Positions 1 to 11,800 of a stretch of 20,595 bases of DNA are shown piece after piece. Positions within the stretch are counted from its first letter, which is position 1. Every line of letters begins with the position of its first letter. The translations under genes were made by a program, and so were the position numbers. The notes under the pieces are model-generated. The model saw only the letters and a program-made list of their open reading frames with translations. It made no database searches and was not told the origin of the DNA. The DNA comes from Botryllus schlosseri (taxonomy: Eukaryota; Chordata; Ascidiacea; Stolidobranchia; Styelidae): positions 1-20,595 of the forward strand of contig ATSW01013514.1 of assembly GCA_000444245.1 (NCBI GenBank), in the 5' to 3' direction.

Positions 1-48
1 TCAAAAGAGAGGACAAATCCTCTTAAAAGAGGACGTATGGTAAGCCTA
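1..48. mobile_element. Right end of a hAT-type element cut by the window edge
   Basis: The window opens inside an element whose right terminus reads tatggtaagccta at 36-48. This resembles the right terminus of the complete element at 15571-16863 (tatggtaactcta), so both belong to the group with ends like TAGGGTTACCATA. Just inside the end, short AGAGGA/TCCTCT arms alternate in orientation, a typical hAT subterminal layout. The left end and its target duplication lie outside the window. The would-be duplication at 49-56 (gatttgaa) cannot be checked. The family assignment rests on terminal similarity only. Confidence 0.55.
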
Positions 49-839
49 GATTTGAATAAAATAGTATTTGGTCACACAGTCTATTCGCAGCCAGTTAAGC
101 CGCCTGCCACGCAAATTGGAATTTATTTCGTGTCAGCCCAAAAACAGCATGACATTACGAACGATAATCAACCTAGATGTAACAGTATTGGGGAGAAAGT
201 AGGTAAAGCTACTGCTGCAGAAGCGGTAATTCAGATCAGCGATGATAGCAGGCGCACTAGCCTACTGCATATCAGGCCTACCCCACACCACACACAGTCG
301 ATAGTAGCACATTGGCTGCTAGAGATGTCACATGTCAGTAACCTCAGATCGTATGCCGCTATACACAGTCTATTGTCGCTAATTTGCATCACTAATAACA
401 AAATACTAAATTGCAAATGTATGGCGAAATATTGGACATAAAATCGGCATTTTAAAACAAAAGGGTTTCGATTTCAACATGGAAGCTGTTTCGACCCTGG
501 CTGGCTACGTCACTTCATTTATGTGCATTACGGTATTTATGAACGTCGGGTAGGAAATGCCGATTCAAGAAGTCTGAGCTATCGCGGCGGTTTCCTCAAA
601 AATCACTAAAAGACAAATGACTAGCTGAACACATGTTTGTTAACTGCATACTTTCCAACACCAAATGGAACCATTGGTCTATTGCCGACAGCTAAATGAA
701 TAGGAGAAATATTTGCTTATGACATCACAATCAAGCGGTGTGCAGTATTGCACTTGAGATAACATCGTACCATATTGCTCATTAACCTGTGCGTCAACCT
801 GTACTGATACATAAACCTGCCTTTGTGAGAGCTAGCCAT
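49..839. other. Stretch with no recognised gene
   Basis: No reading frame here looks like a conserved protein. The open frame at 37-441 begins inside the transposon terminus and has no family resemblance, so I treat it as chance. The one structure seen is a perfect 11-base inverted repeat, aatcggcattt at 442-452 and its complement at 555-565, about 100 bases apart. It may mark a small unclassified foldback element. Confidence 0.4.
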
Positions 840-957
840 CGGCTCATTGTAATTCGATCGGATCTGGTGCACCCCGGTACACCCCATCTGAGTGGTACAC
901 CCTTTGCAAATTCTGGTACACCCTAGGGTGTACGACAACCCCGGTTGAAGAGCACTG
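840..957. mobile_element. Solo right end of a hAT-type element
   Basis: The terminus ggttgaagagcactg ends at 957. Its complement, cagtgctcttcaacc, is a standard hAT-like terminal repeat. Inside it lie four or five copies of a GGTRCACCC motif between about 864 and 935, like the subterminal repeats of Charlie/Buster-type hATs. The eight bases after the end (gtctactc, 958-965) have TA in the centre, as at other elements here. I could not find a matching left end, so this may be a truncated copy, and its left limit is approximate. Confidence 0.5.
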
Positions 958-1109
958 GTCTACTCTACTTGTCACATAATAACGGGTTCTGGTAGATATG
1001 TCTCAGGCGTATCACGCCATATAAGTATTTACCTGAAGTTAGTTATATGGGTAGTAGACCCTACTCAGAATCGGTCTGTTTCTAACAGAAGTGGCCTTTT
1101 GCTACTTGC

Positions 1110-1117
1110 GGCTAGGC
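1110..1117. repeat. Left target-site duplication of 1118-2292
   Basis: GGCTAGGC is repeated exactly at 2293-2300 on the far side of the element. The length of 8 bp with TA at the centre is a hAT hallmark. Confidence 0.85.
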
Positions 1118-2292
1118 CAGTGGTTCTCAACCTTTTTGTCTTCGCGGACCCCTTTTGGGCCGTCACGGACCCCCGCGGACCCCCGACGTTTTAGGTCGAA
1201 TTTAGCTCAATATTCGCACAATCATCATCTGTCTTGTGCAAAGTATAAGTGTAGGGCTAGTGATAAACAGCAACAATATGACTTTTCTTCAAAATGACAT
1301 CCTATTCATGTAGAAATTGGGTTGAATTTTATTATTTCAAAGCGAATTCTGCACCTGCATTTCTTGAAATACGTGGTCGTGCCTTGAAAATCCACACCTT
1401 CGATTTGATATGAACGAATGCTGAAAATCCATTTAGACCAGTGGTTCTTAAATTTTTTTAGACACGCATTTACGATAGCGAAAAATTTCGCGCCCCCTTA
1501 CCGTCATAATACAAAATGAAACCAGAATGCTAGCAAACCCAATGGATAGTTTGATTGCATGGATGGTTATGCTTGTTGATGAGATAATTCTTCAATATGA
1601 AATTAGAGCTAAACACATAGCAACAACAACGAACTGCAGGTAAATCGCGCGAAGCGCGAAAATATTATTCAGTTGACCACATCTTTGTTCCCTCCTTCAG
1701 ATTCTTTCACGCCCTTCAAAGGGGATGCGCCCCCCCAGTTTGAGAACCACATATTTAGACAAAGAAAGATGGTGACGAATGTAATAACACGGGTAACGCT
1801 TCCGATGACACAATTGAGCATGATGGCACCAATTATGGCACCGAACAGTTTTTTTTTAATGAGCATTTAACGTCAAGCCTGTTCATTTCTATCTAGCAGC
1901 CAATCTTGAAGTTATTTTGGAAAAGTGGTTATGTATATCACTGGAGAAAATGGGTTTTTGCAAACATATCCTAATGGCAGTGATTGACCTTACTAATGCA
2001 ACTATTTATTTTTTTACACAATCCCCAACAAAACAGCAAAATATTTGTATCAGTAGGATAATGGCAATTAGCAGCTAAAATGAGTCTGCCCAGCAGGATA
2101 TTCCATCTTTGACGGCCATTCTGTTGATGTGAGTTCTACTGCTAATGATGAAAAACTGCCTCATGATTTTCCTAATTTAACAAAGTACAAATTTGGTTAA
2201 AAATGATCTTGTAAATTCAGAGGCTTCGCGGACCCCCTGGAAATGCTTCGCGGACCCCCAGGGGTCCGCGGACCCCCGGTTGAGAACCGCTG
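1118..2292. mobile_element. Non-autonomous hAT element, family with cagtggttctcaacc ends
   Basis: The left end cagtggttctcaacc (1118-1132) is matched in inverse at the right (2278-2292) with one mismatch. An exact 8 bp duplication, GGCTAGGC, flanks it at 1110-1117 and 2293-2300. Both subterminal regions carry repeated cgcggaccccc motifs. The body has no transposase homology, so it depended on a transposase made elsewhere. It carries a second hAT at 1439-1752; without that insertion it is about 850 bp. The element at 13695-14745 is a second copy, aligning with it over both flanks of the body. Confidence 0.88.
1439..1752. mobile_element. Short hAT MITE nested in 1118-2292
   Basis: This 314 bp element starts cagtggttctta and ends gagaaccacat. 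An exact 8 bp duplication ATTTAGAC flanks it at 1431-1438 and 1753-1760, again with TA in the middle. It must be younger than the element it sits in. Near its centre is a CG-rich hairpin, tcgcgcgaagcgcga (1645-1659). The element at 19584-19852 is a related copy with the same start, a similar hairpin and similar internal words. No coding capacity is visible; open frames of 65 codons on both strands are chance. Confidence 0.87.
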
Positions 2293-2896
2293 GGCTAGGC
2301 TAATGGTGTTCGGAATATATTTTCATATAGTGTCTCGTGCTTTCGTAGAATAGGCTGCAGTACCTTGACCAGATGAAAAAAAAGCCTAAACCGGTAATTC
2401 TTACGATTTTTACTTATACTTCTGTGCCACTGAAACAATAAGTTTCCGCGTTTCGGCTAACCCTAAATGCTATCAATTTCATGCACTTGGTATGCCTCGG
2501 TCAGGTCAAAGTTTTCCAACAGCGAGGAACGGATTTTCACTTCGGACGCCAATGTAGTGTGACGTCAATCCAACGTATAAAGTTACGGAAACAGCACCGG
2601 GCTACGGAACATAGTTGGCGAAATGATATGCTACCACATTACGACAAGGCCGTCATTACAACTTTACAGTGTACTATACAATAAAGAACTTCAGCGATAC
2701 ATCCTTCGGAATTCGCTGACCAGAAACATTGTCAGGAAATTGTATATGATCAGGCTACAAACCATGATATATAAATTGCTGATCAGAGACGAAATTCAAT
2801 ATGAACACTTAATTAATCTTGTAGTTTCATAGTCAATACCTGTACCTAGTGGCTTAACTTACCTGTCTACAAACTATTTACTAAATCAATTAAAAC

Positions 2897-3576
2897 GAGG
2901 GGTCACAAACACGCGGGCCGAATCCGGCCCACGACCTGGTTTGAGATTTCAGAAAAACGCGTAGTAAAGCATTTTGAAATGCTGAAATTGATTTCACTTT
3001 AAAAATATCGCTGTTGGAAATATCAAGTGTAGGTTTATCTAGGCTCTTCCTCGCCATCTCATCCGCGTAAGCGGTGTCCTATAAAAGTCTATCATCGGGC
3101 AGAGCTACAGCCCGGCAACTGCGGAATTGGCCTGGTGTAGTCGACAAACACCATGAATACCACAAACAACAACAACGCTTAAAAACGAATTGGGGCCTCC
3201 ACACAAGATCAAACTTTGAGGCCGAATAGTTTTCCAGCAATTCCTTTGTTTAGCTAACCCGAATATCGCTTCTTTAGTTGTTGGAAAGTGTTGTCAGGTT
3301 CAGGTATATTGCCCAGCCCATATAGTTCAATATAGAATGAAAGTAATAAATTTTGTTTGCATTTGTATTTTTTTAATGATATTTCTTTTGTGGAAACTAT
3401 ATTCCCATCGTCTATGTTAGAGAGCACAGCATTTTACCGACGTAGAGTTTTTAAAATGTGGTTGTTGAATGTTGAACTGCGTGGCCTATTTTATCTCGAT
3501 ATTAAATTCATGCGGCCCGCGGCCTCTACGAAATTTGAAATGTGGCCCGCGACCCGTTTTGAGCTGGCGACACCTG
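2897..3576. mobile_element. Non-autonomous hAT element, family with CAGGGGTCACCAAC ends (decayed copy)
   Basis: The left end reads gaggggtcacaaacacgcgg and the right end ends ggcgacacctg, both matching the better-kept copies at 4156-4895 and 19214-20179. Subterminal tracts rich in gcggcccgcg flank the body. The expected duplications, attaaaac at 2889-2896 and atttagag at 3577-3584, agree at only five of eight positions, so this copy looks older. The open frame at 3357-3587 is only a read-through of the right terminal repeat. Confidence 0.75.
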
Positions 3577-3624
3577 ATTTAGAGTGACGCCGGCGTGGTA
3601 CCTGCTGGGCCCCAAGATCTAACT

Positions 3625-3933
3625 CAGGCGCTCTTAACCCTTTTTAGCGCGGTTTCATAATTTTTGGGTGGTTGCGGGAGCATATCAAGACCAGTATATG
3701 ATTGAAAATATTGAACTGCGCATGGCACAATCAAGGTCCGATTCTGACTAGCCTAACCGAAAAATTTGGACAGCTGATCACTAAGAAAGGTCATCAAAGG
3801 ACAATGTTGTCAGTTCAACAGTTTATAACTTATATAGTTGTAGTTTTAACAGTGACCTTACATGAGAAGTTTAAAACTAGTCCGCGAACCCCAGGGGTCT
3901 GTCGACGATGAGCCTCAGTTTAAGAGCCATCTG
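3625..3933. mobile_element. Eroded hAT-like remnant
   Basis: The left edge caggcgctcttaaccc and the right edge gtttaagagccatctg form an imperfect inverted repeat like other hAT ends here, and cgaaccccaggggtctgtcg sits just inside the right edge. The candidate duplications (atctaact at 3617-3624, aatgattt at 3934-3941) do not match well. Only the left one has the central TA. I read it as an old copy of the cagtggttcttaacc group, with uncertain limits. Confidence 0.45.
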
Positions 3934-4155
3934 AATGATTTCATAATGCATATAATCTGCACGCAACTTCCTTTCATTGTCAAGTATTTATTTCATCAGA
4001 ATTCGTAAAAACAAATCGTTTACGTTGAAATTCATGGATGCAATCAATCAGGTCTATTAATATTTTCATCGTTTCAAAACATCACAAGACTGCGATACAA
4101 TGAAAAGATAAGAAGGTGTCGAAACAACTTGGAGTACGGTAGGTAGCCTTTAAGA

Positions 4156-4895
4156 CAGGGGTCACCAACACGCGAGCCGCGTGCGGCCCGCAAGGTCATA
4201 TTTTGCGGCCCGCGACCTGATTTGAAATTTCGGAAGAACGATTACTATTTTGAAATGCAGACTCCCTAATTAATAAGATGTTGAAATTATTCTTGCTACG
4301 CGGGGTTCAATGCGAGTTGATTATAGATTTTAACCTTTGTAATCTGAGCCTCACAGTGAAAATACGAACAGCAGAGGAAAATGTTGCGCCCCATAAAGAA
4401 ATATCAATTTAAATTGTGTTCTAGTCAAAGGGGACTATTAAGAATTGGCCCACCCAATGCAGTAAAGCATTAATAACTTTCTTAAATTTCTCAAGAAACT
4501 TCCTGCATTAACTCTTCCGGTAAATCTGATGACGTGGGCTAAGAGAGGATAAATATTTGAGAGTAATATTTGAAACTATACTAATATTAATGACGAAATT
4601 AACTCAGTAATATGAAAAAGTTTTCATGAAGTCCTGTAGTTGTTCGTAGCATTTCGGTGCGCATAGTAAGCCGATGTGAGGAAACCGATTAGTCTGTTCG
4701 CCGGCAGTGGACATGGACACTTGCCCGTCGCCCCCACGTTGGAGAGAACAGTGTTGTATTGGCGTAGAGTTATAAAAACCTATAGCTGTGATGCTGCCTT
4801 GCCGAATTATATCTCGATATTAAAGTCATGCGGCCAGCGGCCTCAAAAAATTTTGAAAAGTGGCCCGCGACCCTATTTTGAGTTGCCGACCCCTG
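4156..4895. mobile_element. Non-autonomous hAT element, CAGGGGTCACCAAC family
   Basis: It begins caggggtcaccaac and ends ttgccgacccctg. The exact 8 bp duplication CTTTAAGA lies at 4148-4155 and 4896-4903. Left and right subterminal tracts are dominated by gcggcccgcg words, shared with 2897-3576 and, in opposite orientation, with 19214-20179. The 740 bp body encodes nothing recognisable; the 92-codon open frame inside it is a shadow of the terminal repeat. Confidence 0.9.
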
Positions 4896-4903
4896 CTTTA
4901 AGA

Positions 4904-5767
4904 TCAGATACGCACCTTAGCCTAGGCGAAGTAAATAAGAGGCATGCACACTGAATGAAAAGTAATGCAGAGAATATAAGACGCAAGCGACAAAATGAGG
5001 TGCATGTGGAGGACTGAACGACAAGGTAATTAGTCGAGTCGACATCGCTTGGTGGAGTATCATAGTGAATGGGGAAGGCAAATATCTCTCTTATAAATTT
5101 AGCGATGCCTAGGTTTCATTGTGACGTCGTCATCGCACTGACAAGAATACAAAATCCTCTGAGAGTTCAGACTACTTTCTGCTGTCTGACTGCACAGTGC
5201 ATTGCATATACACATAGCAGGGAAGCGAACCAATGGGAATGATTGGTAAGATTCAGCAGGCTATGTAAGTCCAGATATCAATGTCACTTCCACCGTTCCT
5301 ATATAGCACAGAGTTAAAGAAATCATATTGGGACATGACAATTATAGCTACATAAATTTTACAGTCATTCTCATTGTAGCAATTCACCGTATCATATTTC
5401 AATTTACAAAAAAAGTTGAACCATGTTGTTCTGTCCCCCTCATATTAGGGTTACAGTTAGTTTGAACATATATTCAAATTGTTTCAAGGATGTTCATTTT
5501 CCTGCCACTTCCAAACATCATACCAACACAAAAACGTTATACGCCGCAATTAATCTATTGTGCTAGAATTAATTATTCAGGCTCGATCACAGCATACCTG
5601 GTACCTGATAATTCATGACTGGATAAATATGACAATATAATATGCTGCTATGAAGANTTATGTACACACGGGTCACAAGCAAACCTCGAGTCAAATCGAA
5701 GTCATTGCAGATCAAAACTTATNCACTAGACACTAAACAGGTAGATAACTTACAACCTACAACNGCA
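4904..5767. other. Intergenic stretch downstream of GALT
   Basis: I see no conserved reading frame, terminal repeat or tRNA-like sequence between the transposon duplication at 4903 and the putative GALT poly(A) signal. It is AT-rich and contains N bases at 5657, 5723 and 5764. Confidence 0.4.
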
Positions 5768-5773
5768 TTTATT
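5768..5773 (-). terminator. Candidate GALT poly(A) signal
   Basis: TTTATT on the plus strand reads AATAAA on the GALT strand, about 240 bases past the GALT stop codon. It is the first clear canonical hexamer I see downstream of the gene. Position and exact match support it; no transcript evidence is available. Confidence 0.5.
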
Positions 5774-6015
5774 CGAAGTAAAATTGTGAAGAAATATGGC
5801 ATACAGTAGGNAAAATCCACTGATCATAGCTTTTGAAGAAATNAGGTTGTACATAAAGTTGNATGNAGNGATCCATAGTAATCATAAATCCTCAAAGGAT
5901 TACGTAAAACAAGTAAATTACAATAGTGCAGAAATCGGAACTAGGTCTTCAAAGACATCATATTAGTATTATCTTGAAGAAACAGGTTTGAGGAGTCAGA
6001 ACCCGATCACATATT

Positions 6016-7080
<1,065 letters not shown>

Positions 7081-7235
7081 CTAATCGCTGCAAACTGACA
7101 AGTTGCTTCAACGCTGAGCGCAGAAGGATTACACTATACAGTACTAAATAATAATAACTACACTCAAATAGCGAATGCAGCGACACCACTTCTTCTTCGT
7201 TATGCATCGGTGATTTCGCAGCATTTTTGTGCAAT

Positions 7236-7259
7236 GAGAAAGAGAGAGAGAGAGAGAGT
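7236..7259. repeat. (GA)n microsatellite
   Basis: An almost pure GA run, about 24 bases, lies about 160 bases upstream of the GALT start codon. It could behave as a GAGA-type promoter element, but that is conjecture. Confidence 0.85.
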
Positions 7260-7554
7260 AGCGAATGTTAACATTAGATAGAGAAAGTTTTTATACTTTT
7301 GTGTAACTAAAGAGTGATGGTGGCATTTATGTCATCCATCGACTTCAACAGAACATTCGAAGTCCGGACTCCTCGAGTCGGATCTCATTTTGTGACAGTA
7401 GTAACCGTAATCAAAGACGAGTCTGCCGTAGGAGGTAGGTTCGTGGTCTAAATTAATTCAGAGGAAGTCGATAAGTTTAAGAACTTTGTGGAAACTCCAT
7501 CCAAACTCCAAAAAAAAGTACTAAAAGTATCGTTCTGATTTTCTTGCTTGGAAC

Positions 7555-7640
7555 TGAGTTCAGCATCATAATGGTGTTTCCGGAGACAGATTCGAACCCG
7601 GGACCCGATGTGAGAACCAAGTCAAGTAGTGGAGTAGTGA
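7555..7640 (-). repeat. Possible tRNA-derived SINE scrap
   Basis: On the minus strand GGTTCGAATC at 7598-7589 is a near-perfect RNA polymerase III B box, set in a tRNA-like T-arm context (gggtcccgggttcgaatc). I do not see a convincing A box 35-45 bases upstream, so it is at most the end of a decayed SINE head or a tRNA relic. Confidence 0.35.
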
Positions 7641-7860
7641 GCACTGAGCAGTGAGCAGTGTGAGAAGAGAATGTGAATAGCTTTATCTCGGTGTTTAATT
7701 CTGTCTATGGTTCTCACTTCTCAAGAGTCAAAAAGTATATTAAGGGCCGACAGGGCCACAAGAAACGTACCAGAGCAAACGTTTAACGTATGTAACATTT
7801 GCTGACTTGCTTGGCAGCCACTAGCCAGAATGTATTAAATTTGCGTTTCAGGCGGTGGAG

Positions 7861-7932
7861 GCGGACTTGTGTGAATACTTAACATTTGCACATACTTTCC
7901 GACGGACAAGTGTATGCAACATACAAGTCCGC
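7861..7932. repeat. Short foldback upstream of MED7
   Basis: GCGGACTTGT at 7861-7870 is exactly complementary to 7923-7932, with weaker pairing just inside (gtgaatac against gtatgcaacat). The whole is about 72 bases. It may be a tiny MITE remnant or chance. Confidence 0.5.
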
Positions 7933-8079
7933 TGTGGTGCTCACAATATATAACAAGTGACACACGCAGAAAATTTGTTACGATAATATGATTTGATCAT
8001 GAAAAATGCGCCCACAAAATATATTACACAAGTCGGTTTGTAGTCATACGGTATGGAATCGGTGTCCTGTGCTCACAAT

Positions 8080-8105
8080 GTTTTATTTTATTTATTTATT
8101 TATTA
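8080..8105. repeat. (TTTA)n microsatellite
   Basis: About six imperfect TTTA units follow each other in the MED7 upstream region. Confidence 0.7.
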
Positions 8106-8782
8106 ATTCAACTGTGGGGAATACCACTGCTCACCTGATATATCAGGCAAAACTTACCGAGATTCCAGTAGGGGTCATAGTACGATTTTCATGACGTTTG
8201 GAGATAATATAGTCAGGCCGCTCAGGCGGGCAGTGTATAGAGAGGGAGAGGCAGTTGCTGTCCTAATTCATGAGGTTAAACCCTCGATATCAGCATATCA
8301 TAGTAACATTTTATATAGCTTTTCATCAGCAAACAAAATTGGGTCCTGGAACAAATTTAGGTCCAAATCCTCATACCAAAAGTTTTGCATATGAGCACAC
8401 CAAGGCGCACTTTGTTATTCAATGCTTGACTCCGTAAAACCGATCACAAATTTACATTATTCGAAGGTCCCTGAGCTAGAAAATTGCCCACAAAGAGTCC
8501 TTGACACAACAAGGCTGGAGACCGACGACCGTTGATGTACGCACAACGTGGCAATGCCCAAGACAATTTCTCTTGAGAGTTGTGCATTAAGAGTTGATCT
8601 AAATTCTCGTTAACATCCGTCCCAACCTGCTTTTGTCCGAGTTATCCTGTACAAATTCTTGAGCCGAGCAAACTTGCATTACATACATTACCATTAGCAG
8701 ATTATAACTACCTATGACTAATTTATTATCTATACATTGAAAAGCTTTGTGAGACTTCGACTTACACCATAAAGTTGACATT

Positions 8783-8863
8783 ATGGCTTCTGGGACATCG
8801 CAGCAAAGCGGCCAAGCAGTTGAGACACAAGTCCAAAGCTCGTTTCCTTTGCCCCCGCTTATG
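8783..8863 (+). CDS. MED7: MED7 coding exon 1
   Basis: This exon encodes 27 residues, from MASGTSQQ to FPLPPLM, before the donor gtatgc. The ATG has A at -3 and G at +4, and an in-frame TGA lies 11 codons upstream (8750-8752), so this start is favoured. Human MED7 has a similar short Pro-rich start (ALPPPPM) just before its YIKEY block. Joining to exon 2 gives LPPLMYINRY, one residue shorter than human at the junction. Confidence 0.82.
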
Positions 8864-11800
8864 GTATGCTTTAATATTGTGAATATCTGTAGTGATCAGC
8901 TGCTTTTTTAAGATGTATCAGTAATTGTGATGTATCAGTGGGATAATTACAGCTCGATTTGCAGATGGAGTCTGGTCGTCAATATGACATGAATTGCAGT
9001 ACAGAATGCACCTCCAAAATTGTTAGTCCTCAAAGATTATTGCCTAATTCACCAAGAAATTATAAAAGAATAACCTGATCTGTTCCGATTGTATCTTTTC
9101 CTCATGTAGGCTAGTGTTTTATTCAGTTCACTGTTTTAAAAATAATAAATAGCATAAATACGTAATTAGCCTACTTCTTACCTGAATCGAATCACTTAAT
9201 AGCATGAATGTCCCAATATGACATTTGTGTATAAAGCCTATCAATGCTTGAGATACGCTTGAATTTACATTAAATATTTGCCTCTACCACTGTGATGTGA
9301 ATCAAATGAGTGCATTTGGTTTTAGCTCTTGTGGCATCTTAAGAATTGTGTACTAATATCTAATTTTACTTTAATATGCAAATACTCAGGTTGAATATTG
9401 AGGTTCTGTACCTCAAAAGCTCTTTTACTTAGGCCTACTTTAAGCTGCAGTCAATTTAGTCTTCCTAGTTCCTAATTTGATTCTTTCCAATCAATTTGCA
9501 GTACATCAATCGGTACAAAGATGATGCGGTTCAACGAGGACTAGCTCCGAAGCCTCCATCGCCACCAATAGGAACGTACACGATGTTCGGTCAGGAATGT
9601 CATCAAGATGATTTAATAATCCGTCCACTGGAAGCACAGGTAATTTCAGTCTTTTTTTCATGTCAGAGAAGAAAGAACTGTAACCTCTAGGCTACTTCCA
9701 AGACCTTGAATAACGTTGAATTGGTTGGCCTACATTCTTATTCTTTATTGTATATTTCTGGTAGAAGCAGTTCAGATTTGTAGTGGACTATTTTTTAAAT
9801 AAAATAGTTATTTGATTAGTATCGTATGTATGAATGAAATTGTGACAACCACTATCAGGTAGGTTCTGTATTGTGATTAGCTCATAGCAGAAAAATCAGT
9901 GTTTCTTCAATACGTGCATACGATGCAACATTCTTAAGAAGTGCTTCCCGTGATCAACAATCGATGCGCATCGCTCACTCTGGTTATTGTGGAATATGTG
10001 GTTCCATACTTAAGAGGGAGGGTGTTCAAAGTAACGCTCCAGCAAGGTGAAAAAGAAGTGTTGCTCCGGGTCGTAGCAGATCGGAAAGCCTGAGCTGTAT
10101 CGACATCTGCATTAGATGTATTCTCATGGATGTACTCTCAGTATGGTGCTGGTAGCTATAGCTATCAGTGGCAACACTAGGATGTGTGGTCTCTAAACTA
10201 GGGCTGGGCAAATTCGAGTGCCGGTACCTGATTTATTCGATACTGATCTGAGTATTAATCTTCGAGTTTACTACTCTAGTACTACTCATTATGATATCAT
10301 AGTAAGAGCGAATTACAATACCATCCTACTGCAACACAATCTGCTTGGACCAGCTCCGAGCATTTCATACTGACGATTAACTTCTAACGCAGGGCTTGGA
10401 AAGGTTGCATCCAACGGTGTACGACGGACGGAAAGAATTGAAAAAGCTGTCGGTTTCCATTCTGTGCAATTTTCTCGACTTGCTCGATATAATGGTGAAC
10501 GCTACCACTTCGCCAGAGCGGGATCGAAAGATCGAGGACCTGAATCTTCTCTTCATTCACATGCATCACCTGATTAATGAATTCAGGTAGTAACCTTGTG
10601 CAGAAGTTTAAGAATACGTAGATCGGTAGCAGGATTCAGTGGTGTGATCAATTTCACCCTTGCAGCAACGATTAAAAGCAGGTCAATTGATATTACCTGG
10701 CATTGGTATGGTTATTTACGCAAATGCCATTATATTTTACATAGCCTCTCTTTCTTTCTTCAAGACATGTTAATACTATTTCAAATGGAAGTAGAAAATG
10801 TGTGGAAAGGACTCAAGTCAAGCTTGTGGTTTCATAAAGTTAAGATGGCTGCTTTTGAAATTGAGAGATGTATTATCGCAACTAAGACAAAGCCACAGAT
10901 GACCCGACAGATAGGAGCAATCTTCGGAAATATATTCTGTTACCGAGATACAGTATGGCTGCTACTTCATGCAACTCTTGTTATCATTTCTCTTCACTTC
11001 TAAAATATGTTTCACATAGTTTTTGTCGACAACTAAACAATTTCATGCTTTAGCCAGTAAAAATCAAATTTATTTTTAATCTGTACATAATAAATTCAAA
11101 ATCTTCCTACTCTAATAGCTTCGCTTCTACTCCTTGTAGGCTACTTATTATTTTTGAATAACCCTAATGCGCAACTCTCTAGTACCGATCACCTAAACAT
11201 GCCCGGTTTCGTTTCCAGGCCGCACCAAGCGCGCGAAACGCTGAAAGTGATGATGGAAATGCAGCAGGCGCAAATGCTGGACGTCGGCGAGAGACTGTGG
11301 CGGAGGATGGAGAAAGCCAGGGAAATCTTGTCGAATTGTAACGAGCAACTGGCAGCCATGCAATCGAAGGTAAATTCTCATATTGGATCGGTACAGAATA
11401 TTCTTGCTCCTTTTTCTTTTTTCACCAGGCAGCAAACGGCAAACTGGCTTTTTTGAATGAGGTAAGTGTTGCCTCTTGTAGCTATTTTACACCGAAGAAT
11501 ATCCATTGGAGTGGGAAAGTCGCCTGTGTGTGACTGTCTCGGCAATATCTGCCCACCTGTTTCGTTATCATCATTGTACTAAACTTGAACGAATCGCGAA
11601 TGTAATGCAATACTTAAATGTGGCACCTCAATTTCGATGTTTCCAAGCCGCAATTTAAGGACAATCCAACACTAACCGTCTGCTTTTCTCTATCATGTCG
11701 CATTCATAAGTTCTTCCTGCGATCTAGAAATGTTCAGAAATTGCATTGGCTGCCGGGTGTCCAGTAGTGGTTAAAGTTGTCAGCGTTGCTACTCGCGGAA

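Noticed and set aside
37-441. 134-codon open frame at the left edge
   Set aside because: It starts inside a transposon terminus, has no recognisable domain and is open on both strands in part; length alone is not enough.
79-957. A full element from near gtctattc at about 79 to the hAT end at 957
   Set aside because: The flank differs from gtctactc by one base, but the sequence after it does not resemble the required inverted terminus.
3357-3587. 76-codon open frame ending RPAASTKFEMWPATRFELAT
   Set aside because: This is the right terminal repeat of a hAT element read in one frame; the same words recur in other copies.
10596-11003. 135-codon open frame in MED7 intron 3
   Set aside because: It lies wholly between two confident exons, shows no family features, and its frame is not joined by good splice sites.
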